DNA of 64,000 nucleotides from Sipunculus nudus. Its lineage: Eukaryota; Annelida; Sipuncula; Golfingiida; Sipunculidae. A program made the position numbers and the translations under genes. Numbering within the stretch: the first letter of the stretch is position 1; each line of letters starts with the position of its first letter. Positions 52,874-58,735 of the stretch are shown here, piece by piece. A model generated the notes under the pieces. The model did no database searches. It had not been told where the DNA came from and saw only the letters and a list, made by a program, of their open reading frames with translations. Location: positions 53,980,370 to 54,044,369 of the forward strand of contig CM049307.1 of NCBI GenBank assembly GCA_026874595.1, given 5' to 3'.

Positions 52874-54585
52874 TGAGCTAAATCTTTTATCAATACTGTA
52901 TTTACCAACTGAAATTTCCTTCAGATTTTTAGCTCAGCTGACTAAATTCAACTGAGGTATAGCGATTGTCCTTTGTCTGGTGGCTGTCTGTCTGTCCATC
53001 CTTCCGTTAAACTGGCACGTTTTGAAACCGTTGGACCTACGAATCCGAAATTCAGCATACAGCTCGATGTCCTCAGGATCTCCTACTAAACTGAAAATGG
53101 GGTCACTGCAATTTCGTTCCTTCGAGAAATTAAGGAAAACCTCAATTTTCCATTAAGAAACTATTATCATACTTCATGACTGTCTAACATCAAAACCACT
53201 TATTTGTTTTTGATCATATTTAAGATAAATATTTCCTATATATTTCCTATGTACATGCATGCCTGAAATTAGGTCACTGTGATGTAATTTATAAAACATA
53301 CGGGTCCAAACATAATGATCTTTTTAAAAAAAATCAGGAAAGCTGTTTACTCACACAACATGATAAATGCTAAATCTAGACACTTTTTCCGAAGTATATA
53401 ACTTTATTAAATCAAAATTTAATCGAATATCCGAAATTAGATCAAGATCTTTTAATTTTTAAGTTTTTAGCATAAATATAAAATCAGAACCTTAAATTTT
53501 GCCCACATTTGACCATGACACATTTTTTCCCTGTAAGTATTGTTGATTTGATTTTCACATCATATACACTTATGGATATAATCTGTTAAATTCTGAAATT
53601 TGGAAAAAAAATGAAAACTTAGGCTAGTTATTGAAGTTTATTTTAGAGACATGACTGTATTCACTTGCATTGTCAAGATCCAGGCATCCCACTTCTGGTC
53701 ACTGTAAGTCATTTAATACCGCTTTGCCTGCTTCTACCTGATTTGTAATGCATCACTGGGAAGTATCCCTGCTGAAACATTTGTACAGTTATTCTCATGG
53801 CGCCGCACCATTGAATCCTTCCTCCTTTGAACTTGGGACATTAGTTTATTTTCAACTGTATAAAATTTGTATAATAAAAGAAACCAAATAGTATAATAAA
53901 CAAAAGTATGACTCAGTTGAAACATCATATATTATACTCTTGCCAAAGTAGAACAGAGATAAAATAGTCTTCTTTATTTGTCTACTTGCCTGTCTGTCGA
54001 TTTTTAAATATTCAGTAATTGTAAATCATATCTTTTCCTGTGAAATCTAATAACGTGTTTTTTTATATGCAGAGTTGTTGCAACTCCCACCATACTCCCA
54101 TTATCAATTCCTTGCACCTGTTGACTGGAAAATTAGTTCTATTGCAACTGTATATACATTTAATAAAATTGAAAAAAGGTATAATAAAAAAATTAGGCTC
54201 TAATTGAACAAATGTATAAACTGCTGAACTGTTAACAGCTATAATCAGAGCCAACCCATGATCATGGTTACAGTATAGAACTTATGTTTAGAAACTGCTC
54301 ATATGCTTCAGTTTTAAGGCCCCTTTTTCAATTAAAAAAAAACGCACAGATCTGCATGAGCTTTTAAAGGTGCGGGCATTTCTGCGGAATCCCCCACCCT
54401 CCGCATAACCTGTTTTCATAAGGGATTAGCCCGTCCCTAAGCGTTCCCGGCATTATGTCGAGCATGTTTCAGTTATGTACATCACTGTAGTCATGAATGC
54501 ATTTAAAATTTTCATTATTTTTGCAGGAACGTATAGTTTCTATCACGCCAGTGTGCTAAAAAGCATGCGGTAGCGGTCGCAGTGT

Positions 54586-54669
<84 letters not shown>

Positions 54670-55551
54670 TGGAAAGGGTATGCACAGAAAAGTGGTTCAC
54701 TGCCAGTGAACCACTTTTCTGTGTATACCCTTAACATCTATAAAACAATGGAACCAGCATGGCTATTCATACATCTATATATATATATATAATTAAAGCA
54801 GGGCAACCATGAAGTATATTTTTTAATATTATATATATATAAATATAAGTATATTTATGATATATGCTCCGGCGGCTCCAAACAGACCGAATTCGATTCC
54901 TTGACCTAAAACGCGCGTGACATGATTTACACTGGTGCGATTTTTTTTTTTTTGCGTGCGAAACGCTCGCTGAAAAATAGCGCATCGCACGATGTAAATT
55001 TCACACGCGTTTCCGCCTGCGTGGAAAAGAGATATATGATTTACAATAGCGCGATTGTTTCATGGAATAGGGCCCTAACATAAGAATACACACACCATCA
55101 GATCAAAATATTTTGCAACAATTTTCTCATCGATACAAACCCATTATAACAACCAACCATGGCCAAAAATTATCTGTTTCTCTCCTTTAACGACATTTGT
55201 TATTATTTCAGATTTTTATCGTTAAGGTCAATTTCAATTGAGTGCCGTGACCCATGGGTCTCTTAGTTTATGTTGGTACTTTGAAATGTAGGAGAAATTT
55301 CTGTTAGGTTTGTTTTGTCCTTTTAAGGGAATTTTCAGATTTTTGGCCCTTTGAAGGAAATTTTGTACTTGCAATATTTTCAGAAATAGGAACATGGAAA
55401 ATTTCATCTTTACGTGTAATAATTCATTTTTTTCCATTACAGCTCGGTAACAAGAAGAGTTTTGTCCATCCAGAACGTCCATCAACCTGCAGACAGTGCC
55501 TTGCACAAGCATTTCAACATTAGAATTGCATACGCCAGAGACATACCTTAG
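17171..55551 (+). CDS. Multi-exon gene for an orphan type I membrane protein with a tiny ectodomain and long cytoplasmic tail
   Basis: Gene-level entry; the exons are listed separately. Joining 17171-17243, 44231-44345, 46972-47225, 48874-48954, 49361-49449, 49869-50805 and 51846-51923 gives one frame of 542 codons plus one base with no stop. Every border is GT/AG and intron phases run 1,2,1,1,0,1,1. The ending is unsettled: skipping to 55443 gives 544 residues, stopping in 54527-54573 gives 557, and splicing 54527-54569 to 55443-55551 gives 592. Predicted layout: signal peptide 1-28, ectodomain 29-36, membrane helix 37-61, cytoplasmic tail from 62. The tail has a basic juxtamembrane stretch, proline-rich segments near 98-124 and 456-465, and many tyrosines in YxxL, YxxP or YxxQ contexts. 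No enzymatic or named domain is recognised. A membrane-anchored docking role is inferred from architecture only. Ectodomain exons hidden in the 27-kb intron cannot be excluded. Confidence 0.7.
17847..17889. repeat. (TAA)n microsatellite
   Basis: An uninterrupted TAA run in intron 1. Confidence 0.95.
19695..20605. repeat. Local direct duplication, one copy lacking an internal segment
   Basis: About 85 bases around AAACTGGGCGATA(T/A)ACCGAT and TTTCCCTATTTATATTTTC occur at 19817-19900 and again at 20526-20605. The phrase TAATGAGGTCTA precedes both, but in the first copy about 110 bases lie between it and AAACTGGG, while in the second they abut. Confidence 0.7.
20731..20778. repeat. (CT)n(TA)n(TG)n compound microsatellite
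   Basis: CT dinucleotides pass into TA and then TGTA-type repeats. Confidence 0.9.
21551..21592. repeat. (TA)n microsatellite
   Basis: An uninterrupted TA run in intron 1. Confidence 0.95.
22167..22390. repeat. Direct repeat flanking a (CT)n(TA)n microsatellite
   Basis: About 38 bases (GGTGGTTG(A/T)CATAATTTATTC, then ACATTCCTCTATGTTTT) occur at about 22168-22206 and 22345-22384. The CT/TA microsatellite (22274-22339) lies between them. Confidence 0.8.
22680..23068. repeat. Tandem duplication of a roughly 190-bp AT-rich segment
   Basis: Two adjacent diverged copies share TTCA(T/C)TGAC, AAAAAAAATCACCGTTTATAATAC (second copy ACACAGTTTGTAATACC), TATGACA(A/G)TTTGACTA, ATAATATATT, AAAGAA(G/A)GTGA and CAGAAGTAAATTCAAA in the same order. 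Confidence 0.7.
27145..28000 (-). mobile_element. 5'-truncated non-LTR retrotransposon (LINE) 3' end
   Basis: On the minus strand a 152-codon open frame (27526-27984) is followed by about 360 bases of 3' UTR. The insert ends in an AATAAA signal and a short tail of ATTCT-type repeats at 27145-27160, typical of LINE 3' ends. The protein resembles the region C-terminal to the reverse transcriptase in mollusc LINE ORF2 proteins. Landmarks: TWATHIRILLFKTGLGYVW, an FKQRL-like VKQRLKAL, a W followed by ...LCNRLDFYASCKSML, ILRCSNHKLSIETGRHQG, and a CMYC zinc-knuckle-like pair near its end. The N-terminal part with the catalytic motifs is absent, so it is a dead-on-arrival copy. Confidence 0.85.
27526..27984 (-). 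pseudogene. LINE ORF2 C-terminal fragment (152 codons)
   Basis: The frame is open over 152 codons but carries only the C-terminal region of a retrotransposon polyprotein: the helical segment with TWATHIRILLF, the KLSIETGRHQG motif usual before the terminal Cys-rich part, and CMYCLNRG. It ends in a run of lysines (LKKKSLHA) where the source protein would continue, which suggests a frameshift in the T-run at 27541. The reverse transcriptase and endonuclease are missing, so it cannot move itself. The insertion is in antisense orientation within intron 1. Confidence 0.82.
28647..28711. repeat. (TA)n/(CATATA)n microsatellite
   Basis: TA dinucleotides with regularly spaced CA interruptions. The tyrosine/isoleucine reading frames here are artefacts. 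Confidence 0.93.
32007..32290 (+). pseudogene. Decayed LINE reverse-transcriptase C-terminal fragment
   Basis: The plus-strand frame reads LFKIIKGIGNIDPESLFFFA, then GHHLKSAKGH and DLGIRI up to a stop, and continues after a frameshift as FSHSV...INHLDSLPVKLP. The order of motifs (xTYKIxxGxxxxDPxxFF, GHxxKL, LRxxxFSxRVxxxWNxLP) is the usual C-terminal tail of many animal non-LTR reverse transcriptases. At least one stop and one frameshift break it. Length is under 100 codons, so only the end of the element is present. It lies in sense orientation inside intron 1. Confidence 0.72.
33959..34138 (-). pseudogene. LINE ORF2 C-terminal remnant inside the hAT-like element
   Basis: On the minus strand a short frame reads PISGRVTRLASYGQAVLVTN, then SVTYGTHSLKHFGTMLWNSL and AESLRAFKNKV before a TAA. 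This is the usual tail of a non-LTR reverse transcriptase (VTYGxxSLxxFGxxLWNSLP...SLxxFKxxI). It is about 60 codons, preceded by decayed sequence, and carries no catalytic region. Confidence 0.7.
34568..34609. repeat. (TA)n microsatellite in the hAT-like element
   Basis: An uninterrupted TA run. Confidence 0.93.
34839..34887. repeat. (TA)n microsatellite
   Basis: An uninterrupted TA run about 50 bases after the right end of the nested MITE. Confidence 0.95.
36640..36812 (+). repeat. Poly-G foldback element, two abutting pieces
   Basis: The phrase GAAACCCTTAGAAAATTGCG, a G run, GACCCCCTGGATCC and GGATCCGCTTCTG form the right half of the family. About 40 bases later GGGGCGGATATGAAGGGGGG starts a second piece. 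Confidence 0.6.
37772..37856. repeat. (TTA)n microsatellite
   Basis: A run of TTA triplets with a single TCA interruption. The Tyr or Ile repeat frames are artefacts. Confidence 0.95.
38257..38335 (+). repeat. tRNA-like sequence, probable SINE head
   Basis: An A-box-like TTAGCTCATCGGTT and a B-box-like GGTTCGAAACC are spaced as in a tRNA gene (about 35 bases apart). The acceptor stem does not close convincingly, so a tRNA-derived SINE or tRNA pseudogene is more likely than a functional tRNA. Confidence 0.45.
39592..39649. repeat. (TA)n microsatellite
   Basis: An uninterrupted TA run. Confidence 0.95.
40560..40650 (-). repeat. Short dispersed repeat, minus-strand copy
   Basis: Its reverse complement carries AAGACCAAAGACGGGCATT and GGCCACAGAGAAGTTGCGTG, matching the copies at 13763-13912 and 41880-42000. 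Confidence 0.55.
41880..42034 (+). repeat. Short dispersed repeat, plus-strand copy with a 24-bp tandem
   Basis: Carries TTGGCATCGTT, AAGACCGACAATGGGTATTT, GTGGCCACAGAGGAATTGC and AGTGCCGTCAA as in the other copies. It ends in two direct copies of TAATTCATACCG(T/A)GGATTTAGTGC. Confidence 0.6.
44231..44345 (+). CDS. Exon 2: signal-peptidase site, short ectodomain and transmembrane helix
   Basis: The acceptor is CTTTCAG at 44230 and the donor is CGAAG|GTACGT, in phase 2. Read in phase 1, the exon gives GAFAQDESLPGT and then a run of about 25 hydrophobic residues starting WLWVVVGC and ending CCLV, followed by two arginines. The positive charges after the helix fit the inside-positive rule and a type I orientation with the C terminus in the cytoplasm. 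Two cysteines (CC) at the inner membrane edge are possible palmitoylation sites. The predicted mature ectodomain is only about eight residues (QDESLPGT) and would begin with Gln, which could cyclise. The open frame is supported by matching splice phases on both sides. Confidence 0.8.
44565..44755 (+). repeat. Poly-G foldback element
   Basis: Starts GTCGGATCCAGGATTTATGG and GGGGGGTCCAACCAAAGAGGAC, then AGGTCTGGAAAGGGGGGTCC, CAGAAACCCTTAAAAAAGG and ends TTGATCCGCTTCTG. This is the clearest copy with ordinary rather than extreme G runs. Confidence 0.75.
44897..46796 (+). repeat. Full-length tandem-monomer repeat with five monomers
   Basis: The head TTTTAGCTCAGCTGACTGTA followed by GAGCTATAGCGATCACTC and a GTCCGTC/GTCTGTC run opens the element. 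The tail CAGTCAGCTGAGTGTCATGA then CCCATGGGTCACTTG closes it. AGCTCAGCTGACTG of the head and CAGTCAGCTGAGT of the tail are inverted copies. The phrase (G)GCACAAAT(C/T)(G/A)TAA occurs at about 44985, 45321, 45659, 46000 and 46340, a spacing of 336-341 bases, so the body is about five monomers. Each also has GACTGGTGGC(G/A)CCACCTGT and a TTAGGTCTCTGTTACCCATA-like phrase. Confidence 0.9.
46972..47225 (+). CDS. Exon 3: juxtamembrane cytoplasmic tail, basic then proline-rich
   Basis: The acceptor CATTTCAG completes the split Arg codon (phase 2), and the donor GAGAG|GTAAGC leaves phase 1. The 85-codon frame starts RPSNRYKSKRQ, carries a tyrosine motif in EPYSSLP (YxxL) and a strongly basic patch (KERRKKKKHG) that could bind acidic membrane lipids. 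It continues with proline-rich sequence (GPLPPPVVW, NVNPPPH, KAPPGPH) and ends with two tyrosines in HYVSNPVIYAR. A second plus-strand frame overlapping the same bases (46893-47213) is a shadow: it lacks the phase match and starts inside the intron. The composition is typical of a disordered signalling tail. No named domain is seen. Confidence 0.83.
47226..48873 (+). other. Intron 3
   Basis: Runs from donor GTAAGC to acceptor TTTGTTAG. It contains a tRNA-headed SINE-like element; no further exon is supported. Confidence 0.6.
47853..48040 (+). repeat. tRNA-derived SINE-like element
   Basis: An A-box-like stretch (CCAGCGAAGCGGTTGG) and a B box (GGGTTCGACTCCC) lie at tRNA spacing, and the T-arm (CTGGG...CCCGG) pairs. 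The acceptor stem does not close well and about 100 bases of non-tRNA sequence follow, so a SINE is more likely than a tRNA gene. The overlapping long plus-strand frame (47855-48337) starts inside it and is not taken as a gene. Confidence 0.55.
48874..48954 (+). CDS. Exon 4: short cytoplasmic-tail exon with tandem acceptors
   Basis: With the acceptor TTTGTTAG at 48873, the exon is read in phase 1 as 27 codons (starting APSSFLGRAFLPPDGAA) and ends at the donor CCAG|GTCAAG in phase 1. The serine-, alanine- and proline-rich composition matches the neighbouring tail exons. A second acceptor at 48895 (CTTTCCTTGGTAG) has a better pyrimidine tract and opens a different frame through to the same donor, see the findings. 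The surrounding bases are more G+C- and CpG-rich than the introns, which supports coding character. Confidence 0.62.
49361..49449 (+). CDS. Exon 5: cytoplasmic-tail exon, with possible read-through to an early stop
   Basis: The acceptor TTTTCCTGTAG is strong. Read in phase 1, the exon gives DSKYLPGSVHASSTSKEVEE and on to EIAPE, a serine- and glutamate-rich tail segment. The donor that keeps the frame into exon 6 is GAG|GTTGGT (phase 0), which is acceptable but weak at +3. Four bases further on, TTG|GTAAAG is a better donor that would suit another frame. If neither is used, the frame continues 13 codons to a TAA at 49486-49488, giving a possible short isoform that lacks most of the tail. The boundaries are therefore less certain than the coding character. 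Confidence 0.58.
49869..50805 (+). CDS. Exon 6: large cytoplasmic-tail exon (312 codons) with tyrosine motifs and polyproline
   Basis: This is the longest open frame of the window and clearly coding. The most upstream acceptor in frame is AAGTAG at 49868, because a TAG lies just before the ATG; a good alternative acceptor, ATCCCCCAG, lies 13 codons in. The donor is TCAAAG|GTGAGG (phase 1). Features in order, protein numbering: YIPQ near 214, YVSP near 255, YSTL near 278, a serine/glycine stretch containing DSGYGSN, basic serine sites such as KRASSF, a charged EEKQREKEE run near 393-402 that may be helical, YSLP near 433, and IPPPLPPPL near 456-464 as a likely SH3 or EVH1 ligand. An acidic SDEDVSD segment follows. 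There are no cysteine pairs and no catalytic motifs. A disordered scaffold is the best description; its family is unknown. Confidence 0.85.
50806..51845 (+). other. Intron 6
   Basis: Runs from donor GTGAGG to acceptor TCCACAG. It holds a Tigger-like MITE and a short tandem (CTTTATTAAACTAGCGAAA, two to three copies near 51308-51362). Confidence 0.7.
50846..51021. mobile_element. pogo/Tigger-like MITE
   Basis: The left end CACTGGAACCTGTCTGAAAG and the right end read inward (CACTAAACCTGTATAATGAG) are inverted repeats. Internal GACCAC and GAGAC(C/A) phrases recur on both strands. TA precedes the left end; the right flank has TG. The size is 176 bases, with no coding capacity. Confidence 0.7.
51846..51923 (+). 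CDS. Exon 7: acidic tail segment
   Basis: The acceptor TATTCCACAG and donor GGAAG|GTAGGG bracket 26 codons read from phase 1 to phase 1. They start GKRVADDAFRFLDEFDD and continue through SFGDELE. The segment is acidic and looks amphipathic (FRFLDEF), so it may form a short helix or peptide ligand. The longer plus-strand frame at 51536-52078 that contains it begins in intron sequence and runs into a poly-G/poly-C element, so only the spliced part is taken as coding. A poly-G/poly-C repeat begins about 45 bases after the donor. Confidence 0.74.
51967..52040 (+). repeat. Poly-G/poly-C element just after exon 7
   Basis: GGTCGGATTACCCGGGG with a G run, then a short spacer and a C run with CCCCTTTTAAAC. 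It begins about 45 bases after the exon 7 donor. Confidence 0.5.
52163..52335 (+). repeat. Poly-G-family foldback element, without long G runs
   Basis: GGGCGGATCCAGGATTTAGG, CTTGAAAACAGGGTGGGGTT, CTGAAACCACTGATAAAAGG and the end CCCGGATCTGCTTCTG follow the family order. The G runs are shorter here, showing that they are not required. Confidence 0.7.
52799..52871. repeat. (TA)n microsatellite
   Basis: An uninterrupted TA run, the longest of its kind in the window. Confidence 0.95.
54527..54573 (+). CDS. Exon 8 candidate: alternative terminal or penultimate exon
   Basis: A good acceptor (TTATTTTTGCAG) ends at 54526. In the phase left by exon 7, the bases read GTYSFYHASVLKSMR and then TAG at 54571-54573. 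Alternatively a weak donor, GCG|GTAGCG, at 54569 leaves phase 2 and would join 55443 in an open frame of 35 further residues. Against it: the exon lies inside a region bounded by ends of an old dispersed repeat (52925-55262), is short, and has no polyadenylation signal close behind. It is kept as an option only. Confidence 0.33.
54593..54667. repeat. (TA)n microsatellite with GATA interruptions
   Basis: A TA run with two TAGATA interruptions, abutting the hairpin at 54664. Confidence 0.93.
54664..54742. repeat. 79-nt near-perfect hairpin
   Basis: The left arm (TATAGATGG, then AAGGGTATGCACAGAAAAGT and GGTTCACTG) is almost exactly complementary to the right arm (CAGTGAACCACTTTTCTGTG, then TATACCCTTAACATCTATA). 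The turn is one base. It could be a microRNA-like precursor, a small MITE or a replication-slippage product. Confidence 0.8.
54908..55016. repeat. CpG-rich foldback element
   Basis: AAACGCGCGTGACATGATTT followed by ACACTGGTGCGA at the left is complementary, with mismatches, to TCGCACGATGTAAATTTCAC followed by ACGCGTTT at the right. The CpG density stands out from the AT-rich neighbourhood. Confidence 0.5.
55443..55551 (+). CDS. Last coding exon candidate, frame uncertain
   Basis: The acceptor (CATTTTTTTCCATTACAG at 55442) is one of the best of the gene, and polyadenylation-like sequence follows 1.3 kb later, so this is very likely the start of the 3' terminal exon. The frame depends on what precedes it. 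Joined directly to exon 7 it gives Ala-Arg and then a stop, so nearly all of it would be 3' UTR. Joined through 54527-54569 it gives 35 codons (RSVTRRVLSIQNVHQPADS and on to ARDIP) before the TAG at 55549-55551. I cannot decide between these from sequence. Confidence 0.45.
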
Positions 55552-56830
55552 TCCCCGTATATATGGCGATCATTTAAGTTACTATCCTAATATATTTGAC
55601 GATCAGTTTAGTTACCTAGTGTAAACCAGTTAAGCTAGAAGAGTGGCACTAGCTGCCAAAGGAACAAGGTTATAGGATTGTATAACCGAAGAAACGTGCC
55701 ATTCGTACAGGGGACAAATGAATTTAGTGACACTTTTGTTTCATATGGAGTTCTTTTTTTGAATCACTATATATAAATCCGGACCTTCCGACTCATCATT
55801 ATTTATTCATAGTCTTGTAGATTTTTGAGAGAAAAATGGTGTTTGCCTCATAGATGCCTCGTATCCCAATCAAAAGTGACTTAATTTATTTTGTATCATA
55901 TTATTAGGTTTTGGCAATTGTGTGTATTTTTGTAATACACGTACTGTATGGAGGTACTATATAAGAGAACTATGAGAACTTCTGACTATACCAGTGTCAC
56001 GTAATATTATTTATCAAGTAATTATCAAGATTTTCTATTCATTTCGTGTCTTGCCAACCAAGGTCCAATTTATATGGTCAAGGCATGTCTCTAAAGTGGT
56101 ACATATACGGTAGTAAGACCATTTTCCATGAATGCGGAGTGATGTGCTGAAAAGGGCACACCTAAAGGATTTTTCATTCTCCTTTTATTTCCACATAAAA
56201 GCGCATCACATAGGTTACTAAAAGAAGATGACCAAGTGAGTGCAGTGTAAAATTATGGCTATATACATGTGTAAAAATCAAAATATCATGAATTACACCT
56301 AGCCATATTTTTTTTCAATGCAGCACAAGTGTGTTTACACTGATTCAGACGGCCTGTTTTGTTGTTTAAAGTCCATCCTGTATTATCTGCCATATGTAAT
56401 GATCATAATATCCAAGGTGAGGAACCTTGTATAAAAAGGTCGAAAGGTGATGCCGCCACTAGGAAAAAGGGTTTTTGTTTTGTCGCGCATGCTTTCAGTA
56501 GTCATGGAAAAGTCTTGGCAGGTAAAGAATTTAAAAAGTCTTGGCTCAAGAGAAAGGTAAAGTATGGACGTTTGTTGTCATGAACTTATGTTTGTTTGTA
56601 TATATTTTTATATCATGGAGACCCCTTGTTTCCGTGATAATTTAATTATGCAAAATATACATATCTCTGGGGTAGACGTTTCTAGTCTCTGCAGGGTGTC
56701 AATTTCTTACGATTAAGATTTAGCACATGTTCCTGTTACCTCGTCTTTTCGTTGTGGTTGTTATATACTTTGTAAATAGACGATTGACTAATCGCTTCAC
56801 TTTTTAAATAAATCACTAAACAAAGTTTTC
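55552..56830 (+). other. 3' UTR with polyadenylation signal
   Basis: This stretch is AT-rich and follows the strong terminal acceptor at 55442. It ends at an AATAAA hexamer (56807-56812) with T- and GT-rich sequence just downstream, the usual cleavage context. The plus-strand frame at 56359-56583 looks fortuitous. Confidence 0.5.
56807..56812 (+). terminator. Polyadenylation signal AATAAA
   Basis: A canonical hexamer with a T-rich downstream element lies about 1.25 kb after the last candidate stop codon. It is the most plausible transcript end for the plus-strand gene. Confidence 0.5.
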
Positions 56831-57009
56831 AGAGTTTTTATTTCATCGGTTAATGTGTTAATCTGCACAGGTCTGATATATATGTGTGAACTTGCGTGTT
56901 ATATTTGTGTGAAAGTTTCAGTGACATTTATGGAGAGATGAGTATCCATGTGAGAGAATGATTAAAGAGACATAATCGGGATCAATATAATGCCTATTCT
57001 TTCACACTG

Positions 57010-57342
57010 TCAGTTCAGATTTGCTGTATACAAAGGTTTCCCAGCAGAACCATCCCAGCACACATTCTCATTTCTTCGCATACGGCTGTTTAACACCTTA
57101 CATGACTGTGCGTGTTGGTAAACACAGTCCACGTGTCTCTGTTTACCTGACAAGGTCGCGTGACCGGAGGTCCGATTAAGAGGGGGAGCACGCGGTGTTT
57201 CAGCCAGCGGGAACGTATATTTTTCTTTGGCCAAGTCAGTCGGGGCATCTCCTGATTGACACGTGTTAGGCTCCGCGCTGCATATGGTCCTATACGCATG
57301 ATGTTTATGTTGACACCAGCCATTGCGCCCGGTCCACTGTTT
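57010..57342 (-). other. Coding-like cysteine-containing open frame, unrecognised
   Basis: Between two in-frame stops the minus strand is open for 110 codons in a local G+C-richer patch. The peptide has six cysteines (contexts NGWCQ, RTICS, NTCQS, VDCVY, QSCKV, NVCWD) and a proline-rich middle (AETPRAPPLNRTS) with a possible N-glycosylation site (NRTS). It lacks an early ATG, so it could be an internal exon: an acceptor-like AAAAACAG lies at its upstream border and a donor-like TCAG|GTAAAC about 65 codons in. Two other minus frames are also partly open, which weakens the case. I recognise no family. Confidence 0.25.
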
Positions 57343-58735
57343 TTAACACTCGTTTACAGGAGTAAGCAAACGATATCAAGGCAATATTTTGGCAGGTACA
57401 TATGGAAGAAGCTATTTTTCGTGTAAACTCGACATGCTTTATAGATAATTAGGCCCCTTTAAAGTGGAACTTAAGATGGGGGGAAACGTATGAAGGATCG
57501 TTAGTATGTATGTGCATCTAGATGTCTGCCGACAAAACTGCAACTGATGGCGACATGTAGTGGAGCATCTTGGTGTCTTTTTTTATGGGTCTTAAGACGA
57601 GAGAGAGTCGATCGCTGTTGAAGGTCTTGGGAGGAGTCTTGCGAATGGTGCAGGCTTCCCGTATTAATGAGGGAATGTATGGATACAAGAAAATTAAGGG
57701 TTCTTAGTCTGAATCACAGGACCGGTAAGAATTGAACGTTATCCTGCATGCAGTAATGGTCATTTTTAAAAACTTAAATTTAATTATCATGGTTTAAGCA
57801 GTTTGTCATTTAAGAACGAACTTCCCCAACCTCTATGAAAACGTGGCATATAAGGTTGTATATACGGCACTGGATTAAAATAATCTTCGGGTGTGAGGTC
57901 GCACTGGCTTAAAATAATCTTTCGGGATTTGAGGTCAATCAGAATTTTTACATTGGCATCATGGGTATTAGCACTTCTTATCTTAAAATACAAATACCCA
58001 TACCAATGTCAAGACCCCCCTCTCAACAATTTATGAAACGCAAAATTCTGCTGGTGTTATTTTATGAATGGACAATTGTTGCAACAGTGCTGCTTTGTCC
58101 ATGGCTCTTTTGTAATTGAAACACGGTCATTAGGGTTTTTGCTCTTTCCAGTGGAGGCCCTCTATATAGCAATGAACTAATATGTGTGTGGACGGACATG
58201 TGCATAAGCGGGTTCCTTAGTTTTTTTAAATGATATCGGAGTGTAGACGCTCTTATGTATAAGCGGATTAGTTAGCTTTTTTTTAAAATAAATTTAATAA
58301 ACAACTATTTCTTCAAGAGAAGAATTGGTTCCTGGTAATAACTCTATGCAGTCCACACTACTGATGTCTTTTCACGCACGCGGACCAAAAAGTAATTTCT
58401 TGACGACAACCCCGGTTAAAGGGGCCCTTTCCATACACGGTATTTTTTTTAAATGATGGCTCCGTCCAAAACAAGTGAAAATTGGGCAGTGGCGCTTAGT
58501 TGAACTCGACGTTAAGCCAATCCAACCATTAATTATTGATATTTATGCGTGATAGAAATTTCACTTAAACTGAAATAATTTAAGTGAACTTATAAGTTTT
58601 TGTAGCATTCCTTTTAAAGTGGTCTGGACTGATTTGATTAAACTCCATTTCATGATCTAATGCAAAATATCAGTTAAGCTATCTTGAACACTGTGCAGAG
58701 CGACTTCCAGCTCAAATCATGTTTTTCCAAATAGT
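57343..58735. other. Intergenic stretch, no supported gene
   Basis: AT-rich. It includes a short tandem (GATTAAAATAATCTTCGGGT, or CTTAAAATAATCTTTCGGGA, with a shared GAGGTC) near 57872-57933 and a weak duplication around AAGCGG(G/A)TT...TTAG near 58210 and 58262. No gene is recognised. Confidence 0.45.

Larger units (their letters stand above)
52925..55262 (+). repeat. Old TTTTAGCTCAGCTGAC-family repeat with internal insertions
   Basis: The head TTTTAGCTCAGCTGACTAAA and GTATAGCGATTGTCCTTTG lies at 52925, followed by CTGGCACGTTTTGAAACCGT and TTGGACCTA. The family tail, GAGTGCCGTGACCCATGGGT, is at about 55235-55256. The central part (53.7-55.2 kb) does not resemble a monomer and holds microsatellites, a hairpin and a foldback, so it has been heavily interrupted. 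Confidence 0.6.
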
